This document shows, in pieces, positions 1 to 10,147 of a stretch of DNA of 28,500 nucleotides; the first letter of the stretch is position 1, and the number at the start of each line of letters is the position of its first letter. The stretch lies in contig CAUYUJ010016908.1 in NCBI GenBank assembly GCA_963575745.1, positions 116,501 through 145,000 of the forward strand, given 5' to 3'. This stretch comes from Prorocentrum cordatum (lineage: Eukaryota > Sar > Dinophyceae > Prorocentrales > Prorocentraceae). The notes beneath the pieces were generated by a model. The model saw only the letters and a program-made list of their open reading frames with translations. It ran no database searches and was not told the origin of the DNA. The position numbers and the translations under genes were made by a program.

Positions 1-310
1 GGAATCCCAGGAATCCCAGGAAGAGAGGCTGGAGACGACGAGGAATCCCAGGAAGGGGAGAGACGCCGCGCAGATGGCAAGTGACGCCGTCACGAGGCAC
101 AGGGATCAGCACCCTGGGAAGCCTTCGCGCGAACGTTGGAGCACTCTTGAGCCACATCGAGGGGCAAATGGGCCAGACCAGGCCAGAGCAAGCGGAGGCT
201 GCAGTCGCATCGAGCAGGATCTCTCTGGACTCGGCCGGATTGTGCTAGGTTCGGCGCGCCTTCGACCACGGAGACACCAGCGCAGATGCTCAGTCAAGCC
301 GTATCATGAG
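1..310. other. Left edge, no gene seen
   Basis: The first 55 bases contain three copies of GGAATCCCAGGAA. The rest has only short reading frames with no recognisable protein and no clear repeat. Confidence 0.6.
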
Positions 311-312
311 GA

Positions 313-455
313 TGCGCGGTAAGGATGCACAAGCCCTGGAGGGCCAAATTTACGTTGTTCGAAACAGGTTCGCCAGTGAAAAACGCTAAGGTTGGGCCGA
401 AGCGGCAAGGACTCAAGGGTATCCGTTGGGACGGTTGCTCATCCTTGCTGTGCGG
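313..455. mobile_element. Foldback element, GGTAAGGATG family, copy 1
   Basis: The left end GATGCGCGGTAAGGATGCAC and the right end, inverted CCGCACAGCAAGGATGAGC, form terminal inverted repeats. Related copies lie at 18275-18380 and 26417-26559 and share the order AAGGGCC, TTCGA, GGGTA and CATCCTTA. Confidence 0.5.
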
Positions 456-749
456 CTTGACTGTAGGTCTGACCTCCCAGGAGGTGCGCATCCTGAGGCA
501 CGGGTCCGGGGGGGGGCCACGAGGCGCCCAGGAGGGGAGGAACACCACGCGAGCGTATGGAGTTGCCGCCGCCATGATACGCGTGGGAGTTGGTGGAGGT
601 ACGTTAGCGACGACCGCCCACAATGTCTAAAACGAACCGGCGATCAGAACGAACAAACAACCAAACGAAATCCGATGTGGAAAACCAACGTTCAGAACGA
701 AACAGGTGCCAAACGAAACGGACAACAGCACGAAACGCTTGAAACGAAA

Positions 750-998
750 ACGACCCACGAGACGAAGCGACCACGAGCCACGGAACGAGAAACCCAACAG
801 AGGCCCAAGCCAAGCTAAACAGCGCTGCCACCGGTCCTTGTACGTGAGGACCCTCCCTGCAACCATCCAAACGACGCACGAGACGAAGCGACAACGAACC
901 ACAGCACGAAACACACACACACACAACCGAGTTCCAAACCAAGTCAAACAGCGCTGTGGTAGGTCCTTGCAGGTGAGGACCCCTCCCTGCAGCCGTCC
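750..998. repeat. Two-copy tandem duplication, about 121-128 bp unit
   Basis: Copies at 750-870 and 871-998 both start ACGAC(C/G)CACGAGACGAAG, contain AAACAGCGCTG and GGTCCTTG.A.GTGAGGACC, and end CTCCCTGCA.CC.TCC. The second copy carries a short CA microsatellite. The surrounding 640-1060 is rich in AACGAAAC-like words. Confidence 0.8.
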
Positions 999-1390
999 TC
1001 ATGAGCCGAAGGGCTGCCAGGAGGTAAAGTGGAAACCCGTCCCCACGAAACCGTTCCACAAGAGAAAGCCCATGCCCTGAGACCCCAGGACGTCCACTGA
1101 TCTTTGTTGGCGTGGGAGCGTCACGTTTTCCATAAAGAGAACATCGAAACCCAAGAGACCCAGGGCACCCTGGAGGCAAGCCAGGCGTTCCTTGGCATGG
1201 GCCTCCACTGTACTTTTACCAGGGTGGTCCTGGGTGCTCCTCGATGGGGACGAAAGCAGATAGCATCGGGTGAGGATACTGAAATCCTGCGGCTCTGGAA
1301 AATGCATCGTGCGCCGCGGCCCTCCCGGAGAGTTCCGAAACGCTCTGAAAGCGTTTCGAAACTCTGGGCCGGCTCTGGGAACAAGCATAT

Positions 1391-1540
1391 GGGAACGAAG
1401 GATTACCTAAACATACAACTCGGAGATCCGTGCGGATTTCTCGCATCGGCGCTGGACAAACCTCCGGCGCCAGGGGGGTCCAGCGCGGATCCGAGAAACC
1501 CGCGCGGTCCTCCGAGTTTTTATGTTTATGTCGTTACCCG
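1391..1540. mobile_element. Palindromic GGATCCGCGC MITE, copy A
   Basis: The left arm has TGCGGATTTCTCGCATCGGC and the right arm CAGCGCGGATCCGAGAAACC, followed by TTTTTATGTTTATG. The centre is CTCCGGCGCCAGG. It is a shorter relative of the copies at 9371, 11571 and 22250. Confidence 0.65.
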
Positions 1541-1687
1541 TTCCCCTGAAGCAGGGTGTTGCTTGGCATGGGCCCACGCTGTACTCGGGGCCCCGCTGCG
1601 GTGGCCCGTCCGCGGCGACACACCGAAGGCGGGAGCGGGAACGGGGGCGCGCACAGCCCCTCTGACAACGGAGGCTGCGCACGGGGG

Positions 1688-1788
1688 GGGGCGCGAGGCC
1701 TGCCAGCCAGGGAGAGAACGCTGCAGAGATGGGCTGCGCGGGGGAGGGCGCGAGGCCTGCCAGCCAGGGAGAGAGCGGCGCAGAGGAA
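1688..1788. repeat. Two-copy tandem repeat of about 55 bp
   Basis: The words GGCGCGAGGCCTGCCAGCCA and GGGAGAGA recur about 55 bp apart. The region lies beside the palindromic element at 1391-1540 and codes for nothing recognisable. Confidence 0.75.
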
Positions 1789-2576
1789 GAAAGCAGTCCT
1801 CCACCCCGCCGAGGGCTCGAGCCCGTAGGTCGGCGGCGAGCGAGGGGGGAAACGTTAGAAGAATTACGCAACGGAGGAACCCCACATACTTAATTGAAAT
1901 CTTATGCGTTTGCCTTTTCATTATCATATATGCGCAATCCTGCGTTCTAAACCCTCGTCGCGAATGATTCCCAAAATTGTCATCCATCACACTACTGATT
2001 GCACGTCCTCGCTCTTCCCCGCCTTCCATCCTTCATCGGGAAAAAGTTCGGAGTGGTCACCGAGGGCCGTTTCATGGGGTGACAACAAGCAGTGAGGTGA
2101 TGCAGAACGATTTGCCACAGCTCGAGTAGTCGGGGGCCCCGGGCCCACTGTGGAAGTTGGTCCAACTCGCACCCCTTGCACAGCCGCTCCAGGGAGCCTC
2201 TAGAGTTATCCTTTCTCCCTCGCCTCACGCTGCGTTCCTCCGCACCCTGGCCTCCCTTTCCTTCCTCGGTCGGTCTACTTTTTCTGGTCTCACGCAGTTT
2301 CCACGCGTCTGTCGCCGCGTCTCTTCGACGGACAATCTCTGAGGTGCGCGCGCAGAAAACTCGCATTGCAAACATGGCTCGCCTGCGTGCAAAATGCGAG
2401 TGCCCTTCTATGGAAAATGTCTGGGCTGCGGTTGCCAAGACGCCCAAAGCTGGGCGGGCGCTCCGAAATCGTCCAAGAGCGGCGCGGGCCGCGCGAAGTC
2501 GACGCGGCTGGGCAGCGCTGCCTTCGTCGGAAAGACTCTGGCGGTCGTGCGCTCCAATGACCTCGCGCCGCCGGCA
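1789..2576. other. Gene-poor stretch downstream of the protease-like gene
   Basis: Reading frames are open on both strands at 2290-2576. A plus-strand frame from 2394 has a Cys-rich start (GKCLGCGC), but no frame matches a family I recognise. I see no repeat or RNA gene here. Confidence 0.5.
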
Positions 2577-3971
2577 AGATCCATTTGCGTTCCAAAGCGA
2601 GGGCCTCGATCTCCCGCGTCTCCCTAGCCATGCGCTCATCAAACTTCTGGGGGGCTTTCAGCACGGACGGAGGCGGCTCGTTTGGATTTAACCATCCCGG
2701 CGCCTCCAAGGCTTGCAGTGGATCAGGGCCTGCGCCACGGCGTTGAGGTAGCGCGTATTCCCGAAGTTGGGCATGCCCACGGACGTCAGGTAGAGGTTCG
2801 ACAGGTCGTCTGTGACGCCAGCAAAGAAATCGAATATTCTCTCCTTTGCGAACGAGAACGAATCCGCGCGGGCGAGGCTCATGCGTCTGATGTCCGTCCA
2901 AGCAGCGAGCACCTGTGTGATTCGCTTGGCCCTGAACGGGTCGGGGCGCGGGCCCTCCTGGTCAGCTGTGTAGAGAAACTTCGCCGCCCCCAGTCGCTCT
3001 GCCAGGGCAGCCTGCCGCGCGCGGCGCGCGACGCCTTCCACGTCGCGCAAGGAGTCGACGCCATGAGTCTCCGCAGCAGCTCGAAACGTCCATCGCCAGG
3101 GGGCTACGTCGCTCACCTCCCCGTAGAACTCGGCGCTAGCTCCGCCGAGCATGTCGGGCTGCAATGCGAACAGACGAAAGGTTGGCACATCCATCTCGTA
3201 GTTCTGGGCGCCGTTAGAGTACCTGTTGAGAGCTTTCCACAAATTCGCATCGGCACCCCACATTTGGACGGCCGGTACTGTGGATCATCCGCTCGTTTCT
3301 CTGCAAACGACTTGTACCATCCGACGGCTTTCTCATCCGCCTGGGCGCACAGACAGGTCACCGCGACCGACTCTCGCAGGCTTTGTGACCAAGGTCCTTG
3401 CGACCAACGGTCGTCCTCCTCCGCGGGCATAGGAGAAAGCTGAATGCGAGGGGTGCCAGTGGAACGAACAGAGGTTGCCAGCAAGACAGCCGGAGACTGC
3501 TGAGGAGTGCAAGTCAGCATGGGCGGAGCCCTCGTCGGCGCGGCCTTCGCCGGCGTAGCCTTCGCAGGCGTGGCATGCGCTGCGGAAGGAGAAGACCCTA
3601 GATCATCGCCTGCGCTGCCGGCCTCGCGCACTCGCCGGACCTTTGCCGGCGACCCGCAGTCGTCGCCCTCCTTCTCCCCGCGGCTGATCCGACAGAGCCT
3701 CCGAGGCGAAGCCGCCCGACGCAGGGTCCCGCAGAAACGCCGCCATGCACTGCCTCTTGCCGCGGTCGTCCATGTCGGAGTACTTCGCGTAGGGCGCATC
3801 GGGCCACAAGTTGCGAAGCTGGCGGCGGTGCGCATTAAATGCGGACAGCGCAACTCCGCTTGCGCATCTGCGAGAGCTGTCCACGCTGACCCCGCCAACC
3901 ACCTGAATCATTACGTTCTTCATGGTCAAACACGGGGGCGGCAGCGCGTCAATTGCAAATTTGGGCGGCAT
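2577..3971 (-). pseudogene. Ubiquitin-specific protease (C19)-like gene, frameshifted, catalytic Cys replaced by Arg
   Basis: The reading starts at an ATG at 3971 (MPPKFAIDALPPP) with an in-frame stop a few codons upstream. It continues to SGGFASEAL near 3690, shifts frame, runs through a Pro/Ala-rich linker (ATPAKATPAKAAPTRAPP) to DDPQYRPSK, and shifts back near 3260. It then reads WGADANLWKALNRYSNG to SVGMPNFGNTRYLNAVAQAL. That last motif is the Cys box of C19 deubiquitinases (G..N.GNTCY.N...Q.L), but the Cys codon at 2751-2753 reads CGC (Arg), one transition from TGC. After IHCK the frame changes again, to LEAPGWLNPNEPPP and on to about 2577. No His box is present. It may be a pseudogene, a truncated relative, or a gene hidden by base-call errors; the 3' end is uncertain. 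Confidence 0.55.
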
Positions 3972-4085
3972 GACTGCCACGCGCAGGCGCTACGGGCACG
4001 CCTGCGTGAAAGCGCGAGCGCGCCGAGCCGGCTTGAACCAAAGTGTCCACAGTCCTCCATGGGACGCGAACTCTCGCCAGCGCAG

Positions 4086-5400
4086 ACCTCTGGTGTCGAG
4101 ACATTACCACGCCTGCCACGCTTTGCGAGCCCGGAACGGATAGCGACCCCACCCCCAGCGCGCCCCCCTTGTGGTGCCGAGGATGTGCCACGCCTGCCAC
4201 GCTTTGCAAGCCCGAAACGGATAGCGACCCCACCCCCAGCGCGCCCACCCTGCGGCGTCGAGGATGTGCCGCGCCTGCCACGCTTTGCGAGCCCGAAACG
4301 GATAGCGACCCCACCCCGAGCGCGCCCACCTGCGGTGTCGAAGATGTGCCACGCCTGCCACGCTTTGCGGGCCCGAAACGGATAGCGACCCCACCCCCAG
4401 CGCGCCGCCTGTGGTGTCGAGGATGTGCCACGCCTGCCACGGTTTGCGAGCCCGGAACGGATAGCGACCCCACCCCCAGCGCGCCCCCTGCGGTGTCGAG
4501 GATGTGCCACGCCTGCCACGCTTTGCGAGCCCGAAACGGATAGCGACCCACCCCGAGCACGCCCCCATGCGGTGTCGAGGATGTGCCACGCCTGCCACGC
4601 TTTGCGAGCCCGAAACGGGCAGCGACCCCACCTCCAGCGCGCCCCCTGTGGTGTCGAGGATGTGCCACGCCTGCCACGCTTTGCGAGCCCGAAACGGATA
4701 GCGACCCCACCCCGACCGCCAGCCACGCTTTGCGAGCCCGAAACGGATAGCCCCACCCCAGCGCGCCCCCTGTGGTGTCGAGGATGTGCCACGCCTGCCA
4801 CGCTTTGCGAGCCCGAAACGGATAGCGACCCCACCCCCAGCGCGCCCCCTGTGGTGTCGAGGATGTGCCACGCCTGCCACGCTTTGCGAGCCCGAAACGG
4901 ATAGCGACCCCACCCCGAGCGCCCCCTGTGGTGTCGAGGATGTGCCACGCCTGCCACGCTTTGCGAGCCCGAAACGGATAGCGACCCCACCCCGAGCGCG
5001 CCCCCTGTGGTGTCGAGGATGTGCCACGCCTGCCACGCTTTGCGGGCCCGAAACGGATAGCGACCCCACCCCCAGCGCGCCGCCTGTGGTGTCGAGGATG
5101 TGCCACGCCTGCCACGCTTTGCGAGCCCGAAACGGATAGCGACCCCACCCCCAGCGCGCCCCCTGTGGTGGCAAGGATGTGCAACGCCTGCCACGCTTTG
5201 CGCGCCCGAAACGGATAGCGACCCCACCCCCAGCGCACCCCCCTGTGGTGTCGAGGATGTGCACCCTCTCTGGTGTCGAGAAAGTGCCACCCCTGCCACG
5301 CTCTCCGACCTTGGCACGCATAGAAACCGCGCTGAGGGACCACCCCCTGCGCACCCTCTCTGGTGTCGAGAGAATGCCACCCCTGCCACGCTCTGCCGTG
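4086..5400. repeat. 79-bp minisatellite, about 17 copies
   Basis: The unit contains CCACGCTTTGCGAGCCCGAA, then ACGGATAGCGACCCCACCCC, then TGTGGTGTCGAGGATGTGCC. Units recur at about 4111, 4186, 4267, 4346, 4426, 4506, 4584, 4662, 4722 (shortened to about 60 bp), 4788, 4868, 4944, 5023, 5100, 5182, 5285 and 5374. Central copies are nearly identical, while the last two diverge. Because 79 is not a multiple of three and the unit is poor in stop codons on the minus strand, all three minus frames stay open for over 400 codons; this is not evidence of coding. Confidence 0.95.
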
Positions 5401-5637
5401 CCGTGCCCTGCGCGCCTGCCCTGTGTGCTATGTTGTGCTGAGCTGTGCTGTGATGTGCTGTGCGGTGCCGAGCTGAGCTGAGCTGTGCTGAGCTGTGCTG
5501 TGCTGTGCTGTGCTGCGCTGTGTTGCGTTGTGCTGTGTTGTGCTGTGCTGCGCTGAGCTGTGCTATGCTGTGCTGTGCTGTGCTGTGCTGTGCTGTGCTG
5601 CGTTGAGCTGTGCTATGCTGTGCTGTGCTGCGCTGTG
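5395..5637. repeat. Pentanucleotide microsatellite (TGTGC)n
   Basis: An imperfect array of the 5-bp unit TGTGC/TGCTG, with variants TGAGC, TATGC and TGCGC, directly follows the 79-bp minisatellite. It gives a Cys/Leu/Ala/Val-rich pseudo-reading frame on the plus strand. Confidence 0.95.
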
Positions 5638-5773
5638 TGAGAAGGAGAGAGAGAGAGAGGTGAGGCGTGAGTGTCGCGGGTGCGGCGCGGCAAGGAAGAA
5701 CACCAGAACCCCACGAAGCATGTGGGGAAAAACATTGGAAGCATTAGAGCATTAGAAGCATTAGAAACATTAA

Positions 5774-5930
5774 CGAGGGCTCTCAGAAATCCCCCGACCT
5801 TCCGAGGGTCTTGTTTGTTGCGTCTTCGGGGGAAGCTTGGGCAACCTCTCAGAAGGCCGGGGGACTTCCGAGCCTTCTGAGAAGGCCTCCTCCTCTTCAC
5901 TTCCCCCCTCGCTCGCCGCCGAAGAAGACC
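5774..5930. mobile_element. AGAAGGC foldback family, copy 1
   Basis: The ends and interior carry inverted CTTCTGAGAAGG and CCGAGG words, and the right edge is CTTCCCCCCTCGCTCGC. Relatives lie at 9030-9215 and 13519-13714. A short array of GCATTAGAA repeats (5736-5775) precedes it. Confidence 0.5.
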
Positions 5931-6388
5931 ATGGATGGATCGTGGCAAGGATGGCCCGCGTGCGCGCGCCGGGCGCTGCGCGACGGATCGAAGCACTGCG
6001 CGGTGACCCCACGAGCCATCTCATGCCCACGCATTGCGCGCGTGCCAACGGCTCAATGAGCGGGTTCTGTGATGCGCCATGGAACGCCTCGTTCTGGGGC
6101 ATTTCTCAAGACTATGGGGCGTCGCAGCATCAAAGCGGGATGCAAGCGCCAACGCTTTGCGCGCAGCCACCCTGCGCTCCAGTCGGAGATGTAAGGGATA
6201 CGCGCTATTGGGGGTAAGATCTTCGAGTGACCATCTCGAAGGTCAGATGCCCCTAGGACTGCCGCGCAATATGGGGGCTACCTGGTGTTCGCTAGGCCAA
6301 GCGATAAAGCACATCCCAACTGTTGTTATCCCTCCAGACTTGAAGGGGAACTGGGACACACAAATAAATAGACACAAATAAAAAGATT

Positions 6389-6466
6389 CCCCATATTTTC
6401 CTATATTTTTGGGGTTTTTGTCTTCCCCCCCACTTCCCATATTTTCCTATATTTTCTGGGGAATCG
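6389..6466. repeat. Direct repeat of CCCATATTTTCCTATATTTT
   Basis: Two copies of CCCATATTTTCCTATATTTT lie about 46 bp apart, each followed by GGGG within a few bases. This is an AT-rich island in GC-rich DNA. Confidence 0.8.
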
Positions 6467-6640
6467 AGGATTAATTGTGTCTGTGTGTTTCTTTTCCTCC
6501 TGAAGACTTCGGCATGGCTGGGTTCTATTCGCGCTGGGCGCGGTGCGAACGGTGCGTTTGTCGGGCGAGGGGCGGGGGCCGGAGAGCCCGCTGCAGCGAA
6601 GTCGCCTGCGACGTACACGGGGCGGCTCCGTCAGTCCATC

Positions 6641-6830
6641 GCTCGAGTAGGGGATCAACTACAGAAATGACTTACCACGAAATTGATGTTCGTCACATCT
6701 GGAAAGGAAAAGTGAAACGTTCGTGGACTGCTAGGTATTTCGTCGGCGATGCGACGAACATTTTTGTTGGGGGATACATCGATTCTGCATTTGATCTCCT
6801 CGTCGAATCGCGCATGCCGGAGTATCATGT
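6641..6830. repeat. Dispersed repeat containing TCGAGTAGGGG
   Basis: It begins CTCGAGTAGGGGATCAACTA and shares order with 14600-14790 (TCGAGTAGGGGGTCGACTAC), including ACATCGATTCTG near the right side. A weaker relative may be at 18757-18810. No coding function is recognised. Confidence 0.45.
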
Positions 6831-8129
6831 AACAATGCGCGCGTCGGCGCGCGCGGGTGGCATCGGCCGCGCGGGGGAGCACCGCGAGCGACCAGGGCGA
6901 ACCCTCCGTGGGCAGCGGCCCTCCCGGGCCCGACCGGCGCGGGGAGAGGGACCCGCTTGGCGCAGCGACGGTGCTCGCGGGGGAGGAGGAGCACGGGTCG
7001 AAGGCCCGGGCGCTCTTCGGACGCCTGAGGCTGAGCCGAGGGGCCACGCCTTCCCGGGTCTCGCAGGGGTCGGTGACGACCTGCTACCCTCCTGGGAGAA
7101 TGAGTGAAGGGCAAGGACCAGGGCATCAACACCATGCCTCGGGTCAAGGCGGCGGCGGAGCTCGGGAGGGGCGAGGAGACGACTGCACAAGCACGGTCGA
7201 AGTGGGGAGTGCCCAAACGTTCCCCCGGGGCGAGCGCACCTCCAGAGAGACGCACCAGGGTCCAAGGTTCCAGCCACAACGTGCGCCAAGACCAGACCTC
7301 TAGGCGTCCCGACCTGGGCCCCGAGGCGCCCCCTCAGGGGTACATTTGCCCACGGGTACGTTTGGACTCCCCTCACGGACCCAAGCCCCCGACATCATGA
7401 TTTGATTATTCCACAACGTCGCCCCCCAGAAGTCTCGACCCCCTCTCCGGGACCCGCTTGTCATCCTGAGCCTTTTTGTTGGCATTTCCGAGGCCTGGCA
7501 AAGGGCCCCCAGAGACCGAGACTGGAGGGAAAAACCCTCGGTCGCGATTCTGGTCACGACGCGAGGGGGTCTGGGGAGCGAGCGCATTGGCTCTTGTGAG
7601 CGTCTTCTCATTCGGCGTTTCGACGTTGGGCGGAGGGGGGAAGGGGGGATGTCCGGCTCTGGCCATCTGCTCAATGCGACTGTCTGCAGCAGTGCATCCC
7701 AGGGTGGGAGGCTCCACCTGCTTGAGACAGGCGCCCAAAGCAGCCAATATCTACTCCATGGGGGGGGGAAGGGGGTGCAAGGGCCCGTGCCGATCGGCGA
7801 AGTAATGAACTTTTGGAGGTCTTCGCGGATTTCTTTGGTGGGCGCTTTCCCCCTGGCGACGCCTCGGGCGCCACGCCTGGCACGCGCCAGGGAGGTGGGC
7901 CCAGCGCCGCAGGGATCGCCCTAAACAGTGACTCTCGTCTTCATGTTGTCGTCGTGTTCCTTCGTTTTGTCTTCAACCCGCCTTTGCTACAAAACCAAAG
8001 CAAAACAATTACGGTCCACGAAATCGCCAAAGCAACGCCTAGGCCTCAGGTCCAGCCCTGCAGCGCCGCTCCAAGAAATCTGCGCGGACCTCTGAAAGTG
8101 CACGTCTATGCAATGGTGTGTGCTCCCTA
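6831..8129. other. Intergenic GC-rich sequence
   Basis: Many open frames exist on both strands because the sequence is very GC rich, but none has a recognisable family or motif. Poly-G tracts occur at 7640 and 7761. A fragment of the palindromic MITE family lies at 8062-8106 (CAAGAAATCTGCGCGGACCT). Confidence 0.5.
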
Positions 8130-8484
8130 CTCTGGCACGCGCGGTGGAGACCAGCGTGCCGCCAGGACGCCACGAAGGCTTCCAACCCGAGGCCAACCCG
8201 GCGAGGTCATCGCAGCTCGCCGAGATCCGGGCACAGCACAGAGCCACAGCCGCAACTCAGTGGATGGTTCGGGCGAGCCCCTCGGGGGAGAGCCCGCCGA
8301 CCTCGACGCGAGCGCTTTGGTTGCGGCTGTGGTCGACCTGGCAGTCCTGGGACGCCACGCGACCACAACCAGCACGAAGCTGGTCTCGGTGTTCCAGCAT
8401 TTCTGGGGGCGGCATGCGCAAGACATCTCCCAGGGTGTGTCCTGGATGTTTGGGCAGGGGCCGACCGTCCTGGCATCCCTATAG
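8130..8484 (+). CDS. Uncharacterised ORF, weak candidate
   Basis: The plus-strand frame ending at the TAG at 8482-8484 reads LGGEPADLDASALVAAVVDL, AVLGRHATTTSTKLVSVFQH, FWGRHAQDISQGVSWMFGQG and PTVLASL. The last 70 codons look more protein-like than their neighbours, but I recognise no family. The start is unknown because the frame runs back through a repeat. It may be an exon of an undetected gene or chance open frame. Confidence 0.2.
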
Positions 8485-8853
8485 GCCTACTACAGAACCA
8501 AATAGTGCCCGAAGAACAACAACACTGTAATTAGAAGATAAAGGCAAAGTGTTAAACCATGACTGTCTCAACAAGACATGTGCTAGGAATATCTGGTGCA
8601 AACAACAAAACATGTTAGACAATTCTTGGGTGGGCGTATCGGCAAACCAGGACGCTTCGCCACTGCCTGAAGTATGGCTGTGCTCGTTTGCTGTCCCCGC
8701 GCGAGAGGCCCCCTCTCTTTACTCCGTGCTGGAGGCCTCCCAGAGAGGCGGAGCCCGCGCAGACGGAGCCCGAGGTCTCGCCGCGTCGCTGGTCACTCGG
8801 CGATGCCTCGGCGACGTCGGGATCGAGGGGCAACGATCGTCGGCGGCGAGTCT

Positions 8854-9024
8854 TCGGCGGTGAACAAACCTCCCTTTAACAAACCTCCCCTTACGGAAAA
8901 CGGCCTGGGACCGAAACCGACGGACCTGGACCCGCAAAAATGACGGCCGCGACGCCCTCCCGCGAACCGAAAACGGCCAATTCCTTAATCGACGTGTCAG
9001 GGTAGGAGGTCTATCCACCTCCGA
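8854..9024. mobile_element. Non-genic relative of the intron 4 element, with its own target duplication
   Basis: This 171-bp sequence has ends TCGGCGGTGA and, inverted, TCGGAGGTGG. It is flanked by a perfect 5-bp direct repeat AGTCT at 8849-8853 and 9025-9029. Its right half matches the right half of intron 4, including TTAATCGACGTG and an adjacent short hairpin, and its middle shares the TGACGGCCGCG tract and the CCGAAAAC motif. It lacks the nested element, so it serves as an empty site for that insertion. Confidence 0.65.
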
Positions 9025-9029
9025 AGTCT

Positions 9030-9215
9030 GGGGGCGAGGGAGAAGGGGCGGGCCTCCTCGGACAAAAGGCTCCGAGGGCCTCTGGTCTGCCTGGAAGTGG
9101 CCTGGCGCTTCCCCGAAGAAGACACGGGCAGCCCCTCAGAGGGCCACAGAGGGCCTCTGAGGAGCCCCGCCGCCCTCTGAGAAGGCCTGCTCCTTTGCAA
9201 TTCCCCCCGCCCACC
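9030..9215. mobile_element. AGAAGGC foldback family, copy 2
   Basis: The left end GGGGCGAGGGAGAAGGGGCG is inverted at the right end as CTCTGAGAAGGCCTGCTCCT and AATTCCCCCCG. It abuts the element at 8854-9024. Confidence 0.5.
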
Positions 9216-9319
9216 GGCACGCCGCAGAGATCAGGGGGAAACGGCTCCGAGGGGGGAGAGCGGCGAGGCGTCGCGCGAGGCGCGAGCGGGGGAACATCGA
9301 GCCAGGTTCAGAGTGCATA

Positions 9320-9685
9320 GGCTCGGGGGGGGTGGGGTGGAATCGGCGATACATCGCCGATGGGTGCCTGATGTAGAGGAAAAAAAACAACACATAAACA
9401 CAAATGTTCGAAGGTCCGCGGGGATTTTCTGGATCCGCGCTGGGCCCCCCTCCCTGGCGCGCGGAGCGTGCCAGGGGCGGCGCCGGAGGCGCCACCAGGG
9501 GGCTCCCAGAGCAGATCCGAGAAATCCGCGCGGAGATAAAAAAAACATGTTTATGTGTTTCCCTCTTCGATGAAAAGTCCACCCCGTCCAGGAACGTGCG
9601 GACGCGGCATCGGGGGCATATCGCAGTGCTGTCGGCGACGTACATCGCCGACTCAACCCCGATGCTTCCCCCTCCCCCCTGAGCC
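9320..9685. mobile_element. Foldback element with CATCGGCGATG motifs, interrupted by MITE copy B
   Basis: The left arm (9320-9366) has GGCTCGGGGGG and ATCGGCGATACATCGCCGAT. The right arm (9628-9685) has GTCGGCGACGTACATCGCCG and CCTCCCCCCTGAGCC, its inverse. The palindromic MITE at 9371-9571 sits between the arms. Confidence 0.55.
9371..9571. mobile_element. Palindromic GGATCCGCGC MITE, copy B
   Basis: The left end is ATGTAGAGGAAAAAAAACAA followed by CACATAAACACAAATG. The right end is ATGTTTATGTGTTTCCCTCT followed by TCGAT. The arms carry GGATCCGCGCTGGGCCCCCC and the inverse CCAGAGCAGATCCGAGAAAT. The 9480-9510 core matches copy C almost exactly. Confidence 0.7.
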
Positions 9686-9936
9686 GATCCCTCCCCCCTA
9701 ACGTTGCCCCGGAGGTGCGGAGGCACGGCTGGTGCCCGTCGTGGCAACATCGGCTCTGGCCTCTCACACTGCTCGGATCGCTGAGTCTCAAACGCTCGCC
9801 GACGTTAGCAAGCGAAGCGCAGGTCTCCCGAAGTCGGCTCAATCCAGGTCGCCGGTGGGCATCGATCCTGAACTCCCGCACGGCCGTCGCCGCCGCGTTC
9901 ACGCGGTGGGAGCCTGCTGAAATCAGGATTCCGCTC

Positions 9937-9993
9937 GCACCGCATCGCTGATGTACTGGCGAAGCGACGCGATCCTCTGACCCCATCTGCTGC
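9937..9993. mobile_element. Fragment of the GATGGGGTCGGAGGATC foldback family
   Basis: CGCATCGCTGATGTACTGGC followed by GCGATCCTCTGACCCCATCT matches the right end of the elements at 22663 and 26947. Confidence 0.5.
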
Positions 9994-10147
9994 GGTCCCC
10001 TTCCGGATGATCGGACGTGCCAATATTAAGAATGGGCATTAAGCCCGTTCTGTGTGACAAAACAATTCGACGGGTGCTATGAGAGGCAAGGCGTTGCGCA
10101 CAGACGCCCCACCGAAGCAGCCCAGGCTGACCTCAACAGACATCCAG

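Noticed and set aside
140-165. Minus-strand TGGCTCAAG resembling the end of the dinoflagellate spliced leader
   Set aside because: Only nine bases match and the rest of the leader is absent, so chance is enough.
2394-2627. Plus-strand frame with a Cys-rich start (GKCLGCGC)
   Set aside because: The opposite strand has the better protein-like reading just upstream, and the Cys pattern fits no family I can name.
3926-5389. A 487-codon minus-strand frame, with two other frames of similar length
   Set aside because: They are translations of the 79-bp minisatellite in three frames; the unit length explains them.
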